DNA of 64,000 nucleotides from CAVRQM01 sp965246915 (GTDB lineage Bacteria; Pseudomonadota; Alphaproteobacteria; Acetobacterales; Acetobacteraceae), in NCBI GenBank assembly GCA_965246915.1, contig CBDFGB010000031.1, forward strand, positions 62,001 through 126,000. The letters are read 5' to 3'. The notes below the pieces were generated by a model, which did not search any database, had not been told where the DNA came from, and saw only the letters and a list, made by a program, of their open reading frames with translations. Each line of letters opens with the position of its first letter. Positions within the stretch are counted from its first letter, which is position 1. The position numbers were made by a program, and so were the translations under genes. This document shows, piece after piece, positions 17,552 to 25,992 of this stretch.

Positions 17552-18508
17552 GTGCTTACATACTCCCTCGCCCTCACCGCCGCCGCGCTCGTCATCGAGG
17601 CCGTGATCGGCTATCCGCCGTTCGTCCTGCGCGCGATCGGCCATCCCGTAATTTGGATCGGCGCGATGATCGGCAGACTCGATCGCGTGCTGAACCGGGA
17701 CCAGGACCCGGAGCAGACGCGCCTCGTCGCGGGCGTGGCGTCAATCGCGGCCATCGTGTTCGTTGCCGGGGGCGCGGGATGGTTGCTGCAACTGCTGCTG
17801 CCGGGCGCGGTCTTGGCGATCCTCGCCAGCGCGTTGCTCGCCCAGCGCAGCCTGTTCGCGCATGTTCGCGACGTCGAGATCGCAATGCGTCGCGACGGCG
17901 TTGCCGGCGGACGAGTGGCGGTCGCACGTATCGTCGGACGCGACCCCGCGGCGCTTGACGCGGCCGGCATCTCCCGCGCGGCGATCGAGAGTCTTGCCGA
18001 GAACTTTTCGGACGGCGTGGTGGCGCCCGCGCTGTGGTGCGCGCTCGGCGGGCTGCCGGGGATGGCCATCTACAAGGCGGTCAATACCGCGGACAGCATG
18101 ATCGGCCATCGCTCGACGCGGCATGCGGCGTTTGGGTGGGCATCGGCCCGGCTCGACGACGTTATCAATCTCCCGGCGTCGCGACTGTCGGCGGTATGGA
18201 TCGTCGCCGCCTCCCTGCTCCATCCGGACGCCAACGCGGCCCGGGCGTGGCACACGACGTTGCGGGATGCCGGACACCATCGGTCGCCGAACGCCGGATG
18301 GCCCGAAGCGGCGATGGCGGGCGCGCTGGGCCTGCGGCTGGCCGGGCCACGCGTTTACGGCGGCGCGAACATCGACGATGCCTGGATGGGCGACGGGCGC
18401 GCGGAATGCGGACCGGCCGACATCGCCCGCGCGCTGTCGCTGTATCGTACTGCCTGCGCGCTGCAGATCATCGCGTTCGTGGTGCTGGCGGTCAGCCTGC
18501 TCGTCTGA
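17552..18508 (+). CDS. cbiB: adenosylcobinamide-phosphate synthase CbiB (CobD of Pseudomonas denitrificans)
   Basis: An integral membrane protein that joins the aminopropanol arm, or its phosphate, to adenosylcobyric acid. The 318-aa protein has four to five hydrophobic segments and the family motifs SLAENFSDGVVAPALWCALGG, YKAVNTADSMIGHRS and FGWASARLDDVINLPASRL. The start is GTG at 17552. It overlaps the 3' end of the convergent cobQ by 17 bases. It is the leftmost cobalamin gene and the only plus-strand one left of the riboswitch. Confidence 0.95.
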   Translation: MLTYSLALTAAALVIEAVIGYPPFVLRAIGHPVIWIGAMIGRLDRVLNRDQDPEQTRLVAGVASIAAIVFVAGGAGWLLQLLLPGAVLAILASALLAQRSLFAHVRDVEIAMRRDGVAGGRVAVARIVGRDPAALDAAGISRAAIESLAENFSDGVVAPALWCALGGLPGMAIYKAVNTADSMIGHRSTRHAAFGWASARLDDVINLPASRLSAVWIVAASLLHPDANAARAWHTTLRDAGHHRSPNAGWPEAAMAGALGLRLAGPRVYGGANIDDAWMGDGRAECGPADIARALSLYRTACALQIIAFVVLAVSLLV

Positions 18509-19937
18509 ACAGCGCGTCGACATCCATGTGCGCCTCCAGGTGCGCCGCGAGCGCATCGAGCACCGTGTCGATGCGCGCGTCGAAGTTCTCGATCCGCGCC
18601 CGCCCGCCGAAGATTTGCAGCCATTGCCCACGCTGTGCGTCGTCGACGAACAGGCCGTGCACGTAGGTGCCGGACACCCGCCCGTCCGGTGAGGTCGCGC
18701 CGTCATCGCGCCCGTCGGAAAGCCGCAGCAGCGGGCGCGACGTGTCCGGACCCGTCGTCCGCCCCGCGTGGATCTCGTAGCCATCGAAAGGCGTGCCGTC
18801 GCGCGATGCGCCGCGCGTCCGCGTGACCCGCTTGTCCGCAAGTAGCACCGTGTCGACATCCAGCAAGCCGAGACCGGCATCGTATCCTGGAGCCCCTTCG
18901 ACGCCGTCCGGATCGGCGACGGTCCCCCCGAGCATCTGGAAGCCGCCACACAGACCAAGCACGGTGCCGCCGCGCCGTCGGTGCGCCAGGATGTCGATAT
19001 CCCAGCCCTCCGCCCGCAGTGCCCGCAAATCGGTCCGCGTGGCTTTCGACCCCGGCAGGATGACGAGATCGCACGCCGGGAGCGGCGCGCCGCGCGCGAC
19101 CATCGTCAGCGACACATCGGGCTCCGCGGCGAGCGGATCGAGATCGTCGAAATTGGCGATGTGCGGCAGCACCGGGACGGCGATCCGGACCTTTCCGTTG
19201 CCTCGCGGTCCGGTGCCGAGATCCGAAGCGTCCTCCGCCGGCAAAAGATGCGCCTGCGGAAAAAACGGAACCAATCCGAACGCGCGCCATCCGGTATGCC
19301 GGGCGATCGCCGCCATACCGTCGGCGAACAGAGACCCATCGCCACGCATCCGGTTGACCACGAAGCCGCAGATCATTGCCGCGTCGTCAGGGTCCAAAAC
19401 AGTCTTCGTACCCACAAGACTGGCGATCACCCCGCCCCGGTCGATGTCGCCGATCAGCACGACCGGCGTGTTCGTCGCGCGGGAGAACCCCATGTTGGCG
19501 ATGTCGCCCGCGCGCAGATTGACCTCCGAGGCGCTGCCTGCCCCCTCGACCAGGACCAGGTCGCACTCGGCCTCCAGCTTGCGAAAGCTGTCGAGCACGA
19601 ACGGCATCAGGGACGGCTTCATCGTTTGATAGTCGCGCGCGGCGGCGGTCGCGTGCACCCGGCCGCGCAACACGACCTGCGCGCCGGTCTCGCTCTGTGG
19701 TTTCAGCAGGACGGGGTTCATGTGCACGCTCGGTGCCACGCCCGCCGCGCGCGCCTGCAACGCCTGCGCGCGGCCGATCTCACCCCCGTCGGCCGCGACG
19801 GCTGCGTTGTTCGACATGTTTTGCGGCTTGAACGGCCGCACCCGAATGCCCCGACGCAAAGCCGCCCTCGCGAGCCCGGCGACCAGCAGCGATTTGCCGA
19901 CGCTGGAGCCGGTGCCCTGGAACATGATCGCCGGCAT
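18492..19937 (-). CDS. cobQ: cobyric acid synthase
   Basis: CobQ amidates side chains b, d, e and g of adenosylcobyrinate a,c-diamide, using glutamine and ATP. The 481-aa protein has an N-terminal dethiobiotin-synthetase-like P-loop (FQGTGSSVGKSLLVAGLAR), KPQNMSNN, and a C-terminal amidotransferase domain with the nucleophile region LGLCGGFQMLGG and the histidine in GTYVHGLF. The ATG at 19937 overlaps the cobO stop by one base. It is the last gene of the leftward cobU-cobO-cobQ unit. Confidence 0.97.
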   Translation of the reverse strand: MPAIMFQGTGSSVGKSLLVAGLARAALRRGIRVRPFKPQNMSNNAAVAADGGEIGRAQALQARAAGVAPSVHMNPVLLKPQSETGAQVVLRGRVHATAAARDYQTMKPSLMPFVLDSFRKLEAECDLVLVEGAGSASEVNLRAGDIANMGFSRATNTPVVLIGDIDRGGVIASLVGTKTVLDPDDAAMICGFVVNRMRGDGSLFADGMAAIARHTGWRAFGLVPFFPQAHLLPAEDASDLGTGPRGNGKVRIAVPVLPHIANFDDLDPLAAEPDVSLTMVARGAPLPACDLVILPGSKATRTDLRALRAEGWDIDILAHRRRGGTVLGLCGGFQMLGGTVADPDGVEGAPGYDAGLGLLDVDTVLLADKRVTRTRGASRDGTPFDGYEIHAGRTTGPDTSRPLLRLSDGRDDGATSPDGRVSGTYVHGLFVDDAQRGQWLQIFGGRARIENFDARIDTVLDALAAHLEAHMDVDALFRRAG

Positions 19938-20539
19938 CAGAACTCGATGCCCTGCTGCGCCTTCACGCCCGCCGCGAAATGATGTTTGGCGGCCGTCATC
20001 TCGGTGACCAGATCGGCCGCCTCGACCAGCGCAGGCTTCGCGTTCCGCCCGGTCACGACGACATGCATGAGCGGCGGACGTGCCGCCAACGCGGCAAGAA
20101 CCTCGTCGAGGGAGAGATACTCGTAGCGCAGGGCGATGTTCAGCTCGTCCAGCACGAGCAACGACAGGTCGGGGTCGGCCAGCAGTTCGCGCGCCCGCGC
20201 CCAGGCCGCGCGACAGGCCGCGACGTCGCGCGCGCGATCCTGCGTCTCCCAGGTGAAGCCCTCGCCCATGGTGTGCCAGCGCACGAGCGGACCGAATTGT
20301 TCCAGGATGCGCCGCTCGCCGGTGTCCCATGCGCCCTTGATGAACTGCACGACCGCCGTCTTGCGTCCATATCCGATCATTCGCAGCATCAATCCGAACG
20401 CGGCGGTCGACTTGCCCTTCCCGGGACCAGTGTGGACGATGAGCAGGCCCTTCTCGGCGATCGTCTTGCCCGCAACCTCCGCATCCTGGACCGCCTTGCG
20501 CCGCGCCATCTTCTCGCGATGGCGTTCCGCGTCGCTCAC
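19937..20539 (-). CDS. cobO: cob(I)yrinic acid a,c-diamide adenosyltransferase, CobO/BtuR type
   Basis: CobO transfers the adenosyl group of ATP to Co(I) of the corrinoid. The 200-aa protein has the P-loop VHTGPGKGKSTAAFG, VVQFIKGAW, LLVLDELNIALRYEYL and the C-terminal family block EMTAAKHHFAAGVKAQQGIEF, of which AQQGIE is highly conserved. I use the GTG at 20539, overlapping the cobU stop (GTGA), which gives the usual SDAERHREKMARRK N-terminus; the longer frame is not conserved. Confidence 0.96.
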   Translation of the reverse strand: MSDAERHREKMARRKAVQDAEVAGKTIAEKGLLIVHTGPGKGKSTAAFGLMLRMIGYGRKTAVVQFIKGAWDTGERRILEQFGPLVRWHTMGEGFTWETQDRARDVAACRAAWARARELLADPDLSLLVLDELNIALRYEYLSLDEVLAALAARPPLMHVVVTGRNAKPALVEAADLVTEMTAAKHHFAAGVKAQQGIEF

Positions 20540-21051
20540 GGCTTCACACTCAGGGGCAGGCCCGCGACCATCAGCACGACGCGGTTGGCCAGCGCGCCGA
20601 TCAGCTGATGCAGAAGACCCGACTCGTCGCGGAATCGTCGCGCCAGTGCGTTGTCCGGCACGATGCCGAGGCCCGTCTCGTTCGACACGAGCACCGTCGG
20701 CGCGGTGCGTCGGCGCAGCGCTTCCATGAGCGTGACCGTGAGATCCTTGGCCTGCGGATCGCGCAGCATGACGTTGGTGAGCCACAGGGTCAGGCAGTCC
20801 ACCAGCACCGGGGCCGCGCCCGCCGCGTCGAGCGCCACGGCGATGTCGAGCGGTGCCTCCATGGTGATCCAGCCGGCGACACGCTGCGCCCGGTGCCGTT
20901 CGATCCGCTCGCGCATTTCCTCGTCGAGGGCCTGGGCGGTCGCGACGTAGATCCATGGCGTGGGCAGCTGGGTGACCAGTGATTCGGCATAGCGGCTCTT
21001 GCCGGACCGCGCGCCGCCGAGAACGAAGGTCAGGTGGGCGTTTGACAGCAA
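20536..21051 (-). CDS. cobU: adenosylcobinamide kinase / adenosylcobinamide-phosphate guanylyltransferase
   Basis: The bifunctional CobU (CobP) phosphorylates adenosylcobinamide and transfers GMP to it. The 171-aa protein has the P-loop VLGGARSGKSRYAE, IYVATAQALDEEMRERIERHRAQR with the guanylylated His, PVLVDCLTLWL and VSNETGLGIVP. No ATG fits: the only start that gives a normal N-terminus is the TTG at 21051, just before LLSNAHLTFVLGG. That codon overlaps the -35 box of the divergent riboswitch promoter. The ATG further upstream (21177) would read across the riboswitch region and is unlikely. Confidence 0.93.
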   Translation of the reverse strand: MLSNAHLTFVLGGARSGKSRYAESLVTQLPTPWIYVATAQALDEEMRERIERHRAQRVAGWITMEAPLDIAVALDAAGAAPVLVDCLTLWLTNVMLRDPQAKDLTVTLMEALRRRTAPTVLVSNETGLGIVPDNALARRFRDESGLLHQLIGALANRVVLMVAGLPLSVKP

Positions 21052-21070
21052 GGGAGCGTCGGTCCTTAAT
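21042..21070 (+). promoter_or_regulatory. sigma-70-type promoter of the riboswitch-cobalamin operon
   Basis: A perfect TTGACA (21042-21047) is followed, after 17 bases, by CTTAAT (21065-21070), which matches the -10 consensus at 4 of 6 positions. Transcription would begin about 6-7 bases on, at about 21077, which is where the riboswitch P1 stem begins. The -35 box overlaps the first bases of cobU on the other strand. Confidence 0.7.
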
Positions 21071-21075
21071 CCGCA

Positions 21076-21247
21076 CCGATGGTTCTTCCATAAGGAAGAT
21101 GAAAAGGGAATGCGGTGCGGGCGGATGCCCAACGCCGCAGCTGCTCCCGCAACTGTAAGCGGAAAGCGGCCTGTCACGAGCCACTGGGGTCACCCGGGAA
21201 GGAAGACAGGGCGCGTTCGATCCGTGAGCCAGGAGACCTGCCATCGG
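21076..21247 (+). ncRNA. cobalamin riboswitch (AdoCbl-type)
   Basis: A classic B12 riboswitch. The closing P1 stem is visible as CCGATGG (21076-21082) against CCATCGG (21241-21247), seven perfect pairs. Inside lie AAAAGGGAATGCGG (about 21101-21114), the conserved CTCCCGCAACTGTAAGCGG block, CACTGGG...CCCGGGAAGG, and the B12 box AGCCAGGAGACCTGCC (21227-21242). It lies 107 bases before the DUF1636 start, so it most likely shuts off the downstream operon when adenosylcobalamin is plentiful. Whether it acts on transcription or translation is not clear; no U-rich terminator follows. Confidence 0.95.
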
Positions 21248-21354
21248 AGATCGGACGAGGCCGGGCGGGGTGTCGCGGGCTTGTCACCGTTCGCCGGGCC
21301 CTCGGGTCCGCGCGCCGTGCATTGCACCCCGAGACGACCGTTGCCGGAGGTTCA

Positions 21355-21714
21355 GTGCCAGAAGTCCCACGCCCCTCGCTGCATGTCTGCGTGACGTGCC
21401 GCACCGGACCGCCGCCCGCCACGGAGGAACCCGTGCGCGCCGGGCGAGTGCTGTTCAACAATATCGCCGAGCGCGCGGGCGGGATGGTCGGGCTTCATGA
21501 AGTGGAATGCCTCGCCAACTGCGCGCGCGGCTGCAGCGCCGCGATCACCATGCCCGGCAAATGGAGCTATCTGCTGGGCGGACTCGATCCGTCACTTGCT
21601 GCGGACCTGCTCGACTACGCCGCGACCTACGCACAATCGAAAACGGGCACCGTGATGCCATCGCGTCGCGCCCCGTCGTTGCGCGACATGGTCGTGGGAC
21701 GCATTCCGGCATGA
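21355..21714 (+). CDS. DUF1636 putative metal-binding protein, first gene of the cobalamin operon
   Basis: A 119-aa protein with two cysteine groups, CVTCRTG near the N-terminus and ECLANCARGCSAAI in the middle, arranged like a thioredoxin-like ferredoxin, followed by MPGKWSYLLGGLDP and PSLRDMVVGRIP. This is the DUF1636 family, usually found beside cobalt and cobalamin genes, with no proven function. I chose the GTG at 21355 because GGAGG ends 4 bases upstream; the longer frame runs back into the riboswitch. Its stop overlaps the cobW ATG. A role in cobalt handling or redox support of the CobN step is a guess from context. Confidence 0.88.
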   Translation: MPEVPRPSLHVCVTCRTGPPPATEEPVRAGRVLFNNIAERAGGMVGLHEVECLANCARGCSAAITMPGKWSYLLGGLDPSLAADLLDYAATYAQSKTGTVMPSRRAPSLRDMVVGRIPA

Positions 21715-22736
21715 CGAGGATTCCGGCCACGATCATTACCGGCTTTCTCGGCGCGGGAAAGACCACGCTGGTACGGCACGTATTGGCGACTGCGGCGGGC
21801 CGGCGCATCGCCATCATCGTCAACGAGTTTGGCTCGCTGGGCATCGACGGCGACTTGTTGCGCAGTTGCGGCATCGAGGGATGCGCCGACGACGACATCG
21901 TCGAACTGTCGAATGGCTGCCTGTGCTGCACTGTCGCCGACGACTTCCTGCCGGCGATGCAGGCGCTGATCGACCGGCCGAACCCACCGGAACATATACT
22001 GATCGAGACGTCGGGGCTGGCTCTGCCAAAACCGCTGCTGAAGGCGTTCGGCTGGCCGGCTGTGCGTTCGCGCGTCACCGTCGACGGCGTGGTGACCGTG
22101 GTCGACGCGCCGGCGGCGGCGGCGGGTCGGTTCGCCGACGATCCGGACGCGGTGGCGCGCCAGCGGGCGGCGGACCCGCAACTCGATCACGACAATCCGC
22201 TCGCCGAAGTGTTCGAGGATCAGTTGCGTTCGGCGGACCTCGTATTGCTGAACAAGTCCGACCAGATCGAGGTCGAGGCGCTCGCGGCCCTGCGCGCGCA
22301 GATCGAGGCCATCATTCCGCGTGCGGTGAAGATCGCGGCGACGCGGGAGGGAGGCATTGGCCTCGACGTCCTGCTGGGCGTCGCGGCCGGCGCCGAGGAC
22401 GACCTCGCGGCGCGCCCATCCTGCCACGACGCGCTCGACGACCACGAGCACGACGATTTCGACAGTTTCGTCGTGGATCTTCCCGAGCTTGATGCGATCG
22501 ATTCGATCCTAGCCCGGATACGCGAGGCGACGTCGACGCACGACATCCTTCGTATCAAGGGGTTCCTTGCCCTGCGGGGCAAGCCGATGCGCGTGGTTCT
22601 GCAGGGCGTCGGGCAGCGGTTGCGGGAGAGTTTCGATCGTGCCTGGCGGCCCGGCGAAGCGCGGTGCGGGGCCTTGGTCGTGATCGGCAGGGCGGGATTG
22701 GATCAGACGGCGATCCGGACGGCGATCGCGGGATAG
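21711..22736 (+). CDS. cobW: CobW family GTPase, cobalt metallochaperone candidate
   Basis: A 341-aa G3E GTPase with P-loop ITGFLGAGKTTL, the metal-binding GCLCCT motif (CXCC), LIETSGLALP (switch region), LLNKSD (NKxD) and a His/Asp-rich stretch (DDHEHDDFD) before the C-terminal domain ending in LVVIGRAGLD. CobW proteins are thought to deliver Co(II) to the CobNST chelatase. The ATG overlaps the DUF1636 stop, and cobN starts 3 bases after its stop. Confidence 0.95.
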   Translation: MTRIPATIITGFLGAGKTTLVRHVLATAAGRRIAIIVNEFGSLGIDGDLLRSCGIEGCADDDIVELSNGCLCCTVADDFLPAMQALIDRPNPPEHILIETSGLALPKPLLKAFGWPAVRSRVTVDGVVTVVDAPAAAAGRFADDPDAVARQRAADPQLDHDNPLAEVFEDQLRSADLVLLNKSDQIEVEALAALRAQIEAIIPRAVKIAATREGGIGLDVLLGVAAGAEDDLAARPSCHDALDDHEHDDFDSFVVDLPELDAIDSILARIREATSTHDILRIKGFLALRGKPMRVVLQGVGQRLRESFDRAWRPGEARCGALVVIGRAGLDQTAIRTAIAG

Positions 22737-22739
22737 GCC

Positions 22740-25700
22740 ATGCACCTTCTGGTCCAGGAGAGCCGCCGGCTGGACGAGGACGAGGCGGCCGTCGATCTCG
22801 GCCAGACACCGGCCGATATCGTGTTCCTGTCCTTCTCCGACAGCGATCTTGGCGCCGCGGCGTCCGCCTGGACGACCATGCAGCCGCGCCCGAGACTGCG
22901 GTTGGCGAACCTCGGACGACTGCGCCATCCGATGTCGGTCGATCTGTATCTCGACCGGGTCGCGAGCCGCGCGCGCTGCGTCGTCGTACGCTTGCTCGGC
23001 GGTCTGGACTATTGGCGCTACGGGGCCGAGGAATTTTCAGCACTCTGCCGGGACCAGGCAATTCCGCTGGCAATACTCGCCGGCGACGAGCGGGACGACG
23101 ATGCATTGGCGGCACTTGGAACGGTGACGCCGGCCCAGCGGACCCGGTTCGATTCGTATCTGCGGCAAGGCGGCCCGACGAACCTGCGGCACGCCTTGCA
23201 CTATGCCACCCATCTGGCAGGGCTCGCGGACGATCGTTTCGACGCGCCGGAGACGATCGCGGCGTGCGGCGTGCATGAAGCGGACGCCGATCCTCGCGCG
23301 GTGATCGTGTTCTATCGCGCGTATCTGCTGGCCGGCGATGTGGCACCGATCGACGCGCTCGCCGGCGCGTTGCGAGCGCGTGGCCTGCCGGTCGCGACGG
23401 TCTACGTAGCCAGCCTCAAGAATCCGGAATGTGCCGCGTTCGTCGCCGAACGGCTGCGAGCCTGGCAGCCGAGCATCGTGCTCAACGCGACGGGTTTCGC
23501 GGCCGGTCCGTCCTCGCCGTTGGAGGCGGCCGGGGCGCCGATCCTGCAGGTCGTCCTCGCCGGGTCGACGCGTGAGGCGTGGCAGACCGCGCCGCGTGGC
23601 CTTTCCCAGACCGACCTGGCGATGTGCGTGGTGCTGCCGGAACTGGACGGACATCTGCTCACCGGCGCGATCTCGTTCAAGATGCCAACCGATGCTGATG
23701 CGGAGCTGCAGTTCGCCCGCACGATCCATGCCGCGGACGCCGAGGGCATCGCGCTCGCCGCGGATCGCGCCGCGGCCTGGGCGCGTCTTGCGGGCGCGTC
23801 GCGGCACGACCGCGCGCTGGCGATCGTCCTCTCCGACTATCCCGGCGGCGGACGTCGCGGGCACGCGGTCGGCCTCGACACGTTTGCGAGCGTCGCGGGA
23901 ATCGCGCAGCTGTTGCGTGACGAGGGCTACGACGTCGGTGACGCGGCCGACGTCGCGATGCTGCGGGACGCGCCGGCCACGCCATTCATGTCCGCCGCGG
24001 ATTATCGGACGCGATTCGGGTCGTTGCCGGACACGTTTCGCGACACGGTCGGCGCCGCGTGGGGCGATCCGGCCGACGATGCCGACGTGCGGGACGGCTG
24101 GTTCACGATCCCGCACGTCAAATGCGGCAATGTCGTCGTCGCGATCCAGCCCGATCGCGGCGATCCCGCATCGCGCAAAACCAGCTACCACGATCCCGAC
24201 TCGCCGCCGCGTCACGCGTTCGTCGCGTTCTACCTTTGGCTGCGCGACGTCCATGCGATCGTCCATCTCGGCGCGCATGGCACGCTTGAATGGCTGCCGG
24301 GAAAGTCGGTCGCGCTGTCCGAGACATGCGCGCCGCGTGCGCTGCTGGGCGCGACGCCGGTGATCTACCCGTTCATCGTCAACAATCCGGGCGAGGCGGC
24401 GGCCGCGAAACGTCGTCTCGGTGCCGCGATCGTCGGCCACCTGACCCCGCCTTTGCGCGACGCCGGGCTCTCGGGCGAGGCGGCGTCGCTGGAGCGTCTG
24501 ATCGACGAATTCGCGGCGGCGGACGGACTGGATCGCCGCCGTGCCGCCACGCTACGCAAAGACATCCTCACGCTTGCCGACGAGAGCGGGCTGCTGGCCG
24601 AGAGCGGCGCGGGACCGAGCCTGTCCGAGGACGCGGCGCTGGCGCGGCTCGACGCCTATTTGTGCGACGTGAAGGAACTGCAGATTCGCGACGGGTTGCA
24701 CGTGTTCGGTGCCGCGTCGCCGGGACGCGACGATCTGCTGGCCGCACTTCGCAAGGCCAGTTCTGGCGTCGAAGGCCTAGCGGGACGGCTCGACCAGTGC
24801 CCCGCCGCCGAGCGCGCCGGGCTGCTTGCCGCGCTGGATGGCACATTCGTCCCGGCCGGTCCGGCGGGCGCGCCGACGCGCGGGCGCGCCGACGTGCTAC
24901 CGACCGGCCGCAATCTGTTCTCCGTCGACCCCCGCGCGATTCCGACCCGGTCGGCCGTCGCCCTGGCCGAGGCGCAGTGCGCGGAGTTCCTGCGTCGATA
25001 CGTGCAGGATCACGGCGACTGGCCGCGCCGCCTCGTCGTCGATCTATGGGGGAGTGCCACCATGCGCACCGGTGGCGAGGATTTTTCGCTCGCCCTGCTG
25101 CTGCTTGGTGTGCGACCCGAGTGGGACGAAGGGTCCGGTCGCGTCGTCGGGTTCCATATCGTTCCCCTCGCGCTGCTGGACCGCCCGCGCGTCGATGTGA
25201 CGTTGCGAATCTCCGGCCTGTTCCGCGACGCGTTCGAGGCGCAGACGAGATTGTTCGATAGCGCGGTCCGCGCGGTGGCGCGACGGGACGAAGCGTGCGA
25301 CTGGAACACGCTGGCTGGCGCAGATAATCCCGCGCGGATTTTTGGCCCCGCCCCTGGGTGTTACGGTGCCGGCACCGAGCGGCTGCTGGCCGGCCCGGCG
25401 CGCGATGTCGGGGCGGCCTATATCGAGGGTTCTGCTTTCGCCTACGCGCAGGATGGCTGCAGGCCGGCGGCGGCAATGTTCGCCGAGCGTATTGGTACGG
25501 CGGAGGCGTTGCTGCACGTCCAGGACCACGCCGAGACGGATCTGCTCGACGGCATCGACTACGCGGCTCAGGTCGGGGGGTTCGCGGCCGCCGCCGCGCT
25601 GTTGGACAATACTCCCACGCTGTATCACGTCGACACGTCGCGCTCGGACGGCGCACGGCTGCGCACGGTCGCCGACGAGGTCGCGCGCGTCGTGCGGGGT

Positions 25701-25991
25701 AAGGCGGCAAATCCGGTTTGGATCGCGGGCATGATGCGCCACGGCTACAGCGGTGCCGCGGAAATCGCGCGCAACGTCGACGCGCTGTGCGGTTTCGCGG
25801 CGACGTTGCCGCAGCGGTTCGATCGGCAGTTCGACCTGATTTTTGCGGCGACCCTCGGCGATGAGCGTGTCGACCGCTTTCTGCGCGAGGCGAATCCGGA
25901 CGCCCGAAATGCCATGACGTCGCGCTTCCACGAGGCACGGAAGCGTGCGCTGTGGCATCCGCGCCGCAACGATGTCGGGCAGGAGTTTTGA
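22740..25991 (+). CDS. cobN: cobaltochelatase subunit CobN
   Basis: CobN is the large, corrin-binding subunit of the ATP-dependent aerobic cobaltochelatase, inserting Co(II) into hydrogenobyrinate a,c-diamide. The 1083-aa protein carries the hallmark HLGAHGTLEWLPGKSVALSE and YPFIVNNPGEAAAAKRR, and a C-terminal block (NPVWIAGMMRHGYSGAAEIARNVD). It is shorter than the Pseudomonas denitrificans protein (about 1275 aa), without an obvious internal break. The AAA+ partners CobS and CobT of the chelatase are not in the window. Confidence 0.96.
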   Translation: MHLLVQESRRLDEDEAAVDLGQTPADIVFLSFSDSDLGAAASAWTTMQPRPRLRLANLGRLRHPMSVDLYLDRVASRARCVVVRLLGGLDYWRYGAEEFSALCRDQAIPLAILAGDERDDDALAALGTVTPAQRTRFDSYLRQGGPTNLRHALHYATHLAGLADDRFDAPETIAACGVHEADADPRAVIVFYRAYLLAGDVAPIDALAGALRARGLPVATVYVASLKNPECAAFVAERLRAWQPSIVLNATGFAAGPSSPLEAAGAPILQVVLAGSTREAWQTAPRGLSQTDLAMCVVLPELDGHLLTGAISFKMPTDADAELQFARTIHAADAEGIALAADRAAAWARLAGASRHDRALAIVLSDYPGGGRRGHAVGLDTFASVAGIAQLLRDEGYDVGDAADVAMLRDAPATPFMSAADYRTRFGSLPDTFRDTVGAAWGDPADDADVRDGWFTIPHVKCGNVVVAIQPDRGDPASRKTSYHDPDSPPRHAFVAFYLWLRDVHAIVHLGAHGTLEWLPGKSVALSETCAPRALLGATPVIYPFIVNNPGEAAAAKRRLGAAIVGHLTPPLRDAGLSGEAASLERLIDEFAAADGLDRRRAATLRKDILTLADESGLLAESGAGPSLSEDAALARLDAYLCDVKELQIRDGLHVFGAASPGRDDLLAALRKASSGVEGLAGRLDQCPAAERAGLLAALDGTFVPAGPAGAPTRGRADVLPTGRNLFSVDPRAIPTRSAVALAEAQCAEFLRRYVQDHGDWPRRLVVDLWGSATMRTGGEDFSLALLLLGVRPEWDEGSGRVVGFHIVPLALLDRPRVDVTLRISGLFRDAFEAQTRLFDSAVRAVARRDEACDWNTLAGADNPARIFGPAPGCYGAGTERLLAGPARDVGAAYIEGSAFAYAQDGCRPAAAMFAERIGTAEALLHVQDHAETDLLDGIDYAAQVGGFAAAAALLDNTPTLYHVDTSRSDGARLRTVADEVARVVRGKAANPVWIAGMMRHGYSGAAEIARNVDALCGFAATLPQRFDRQFDLIFAATLGDERVDRFLREANPDARNAMTSRFHEARKRALWHPRRNDVGQEF

Positions 25992-25992
25992 C

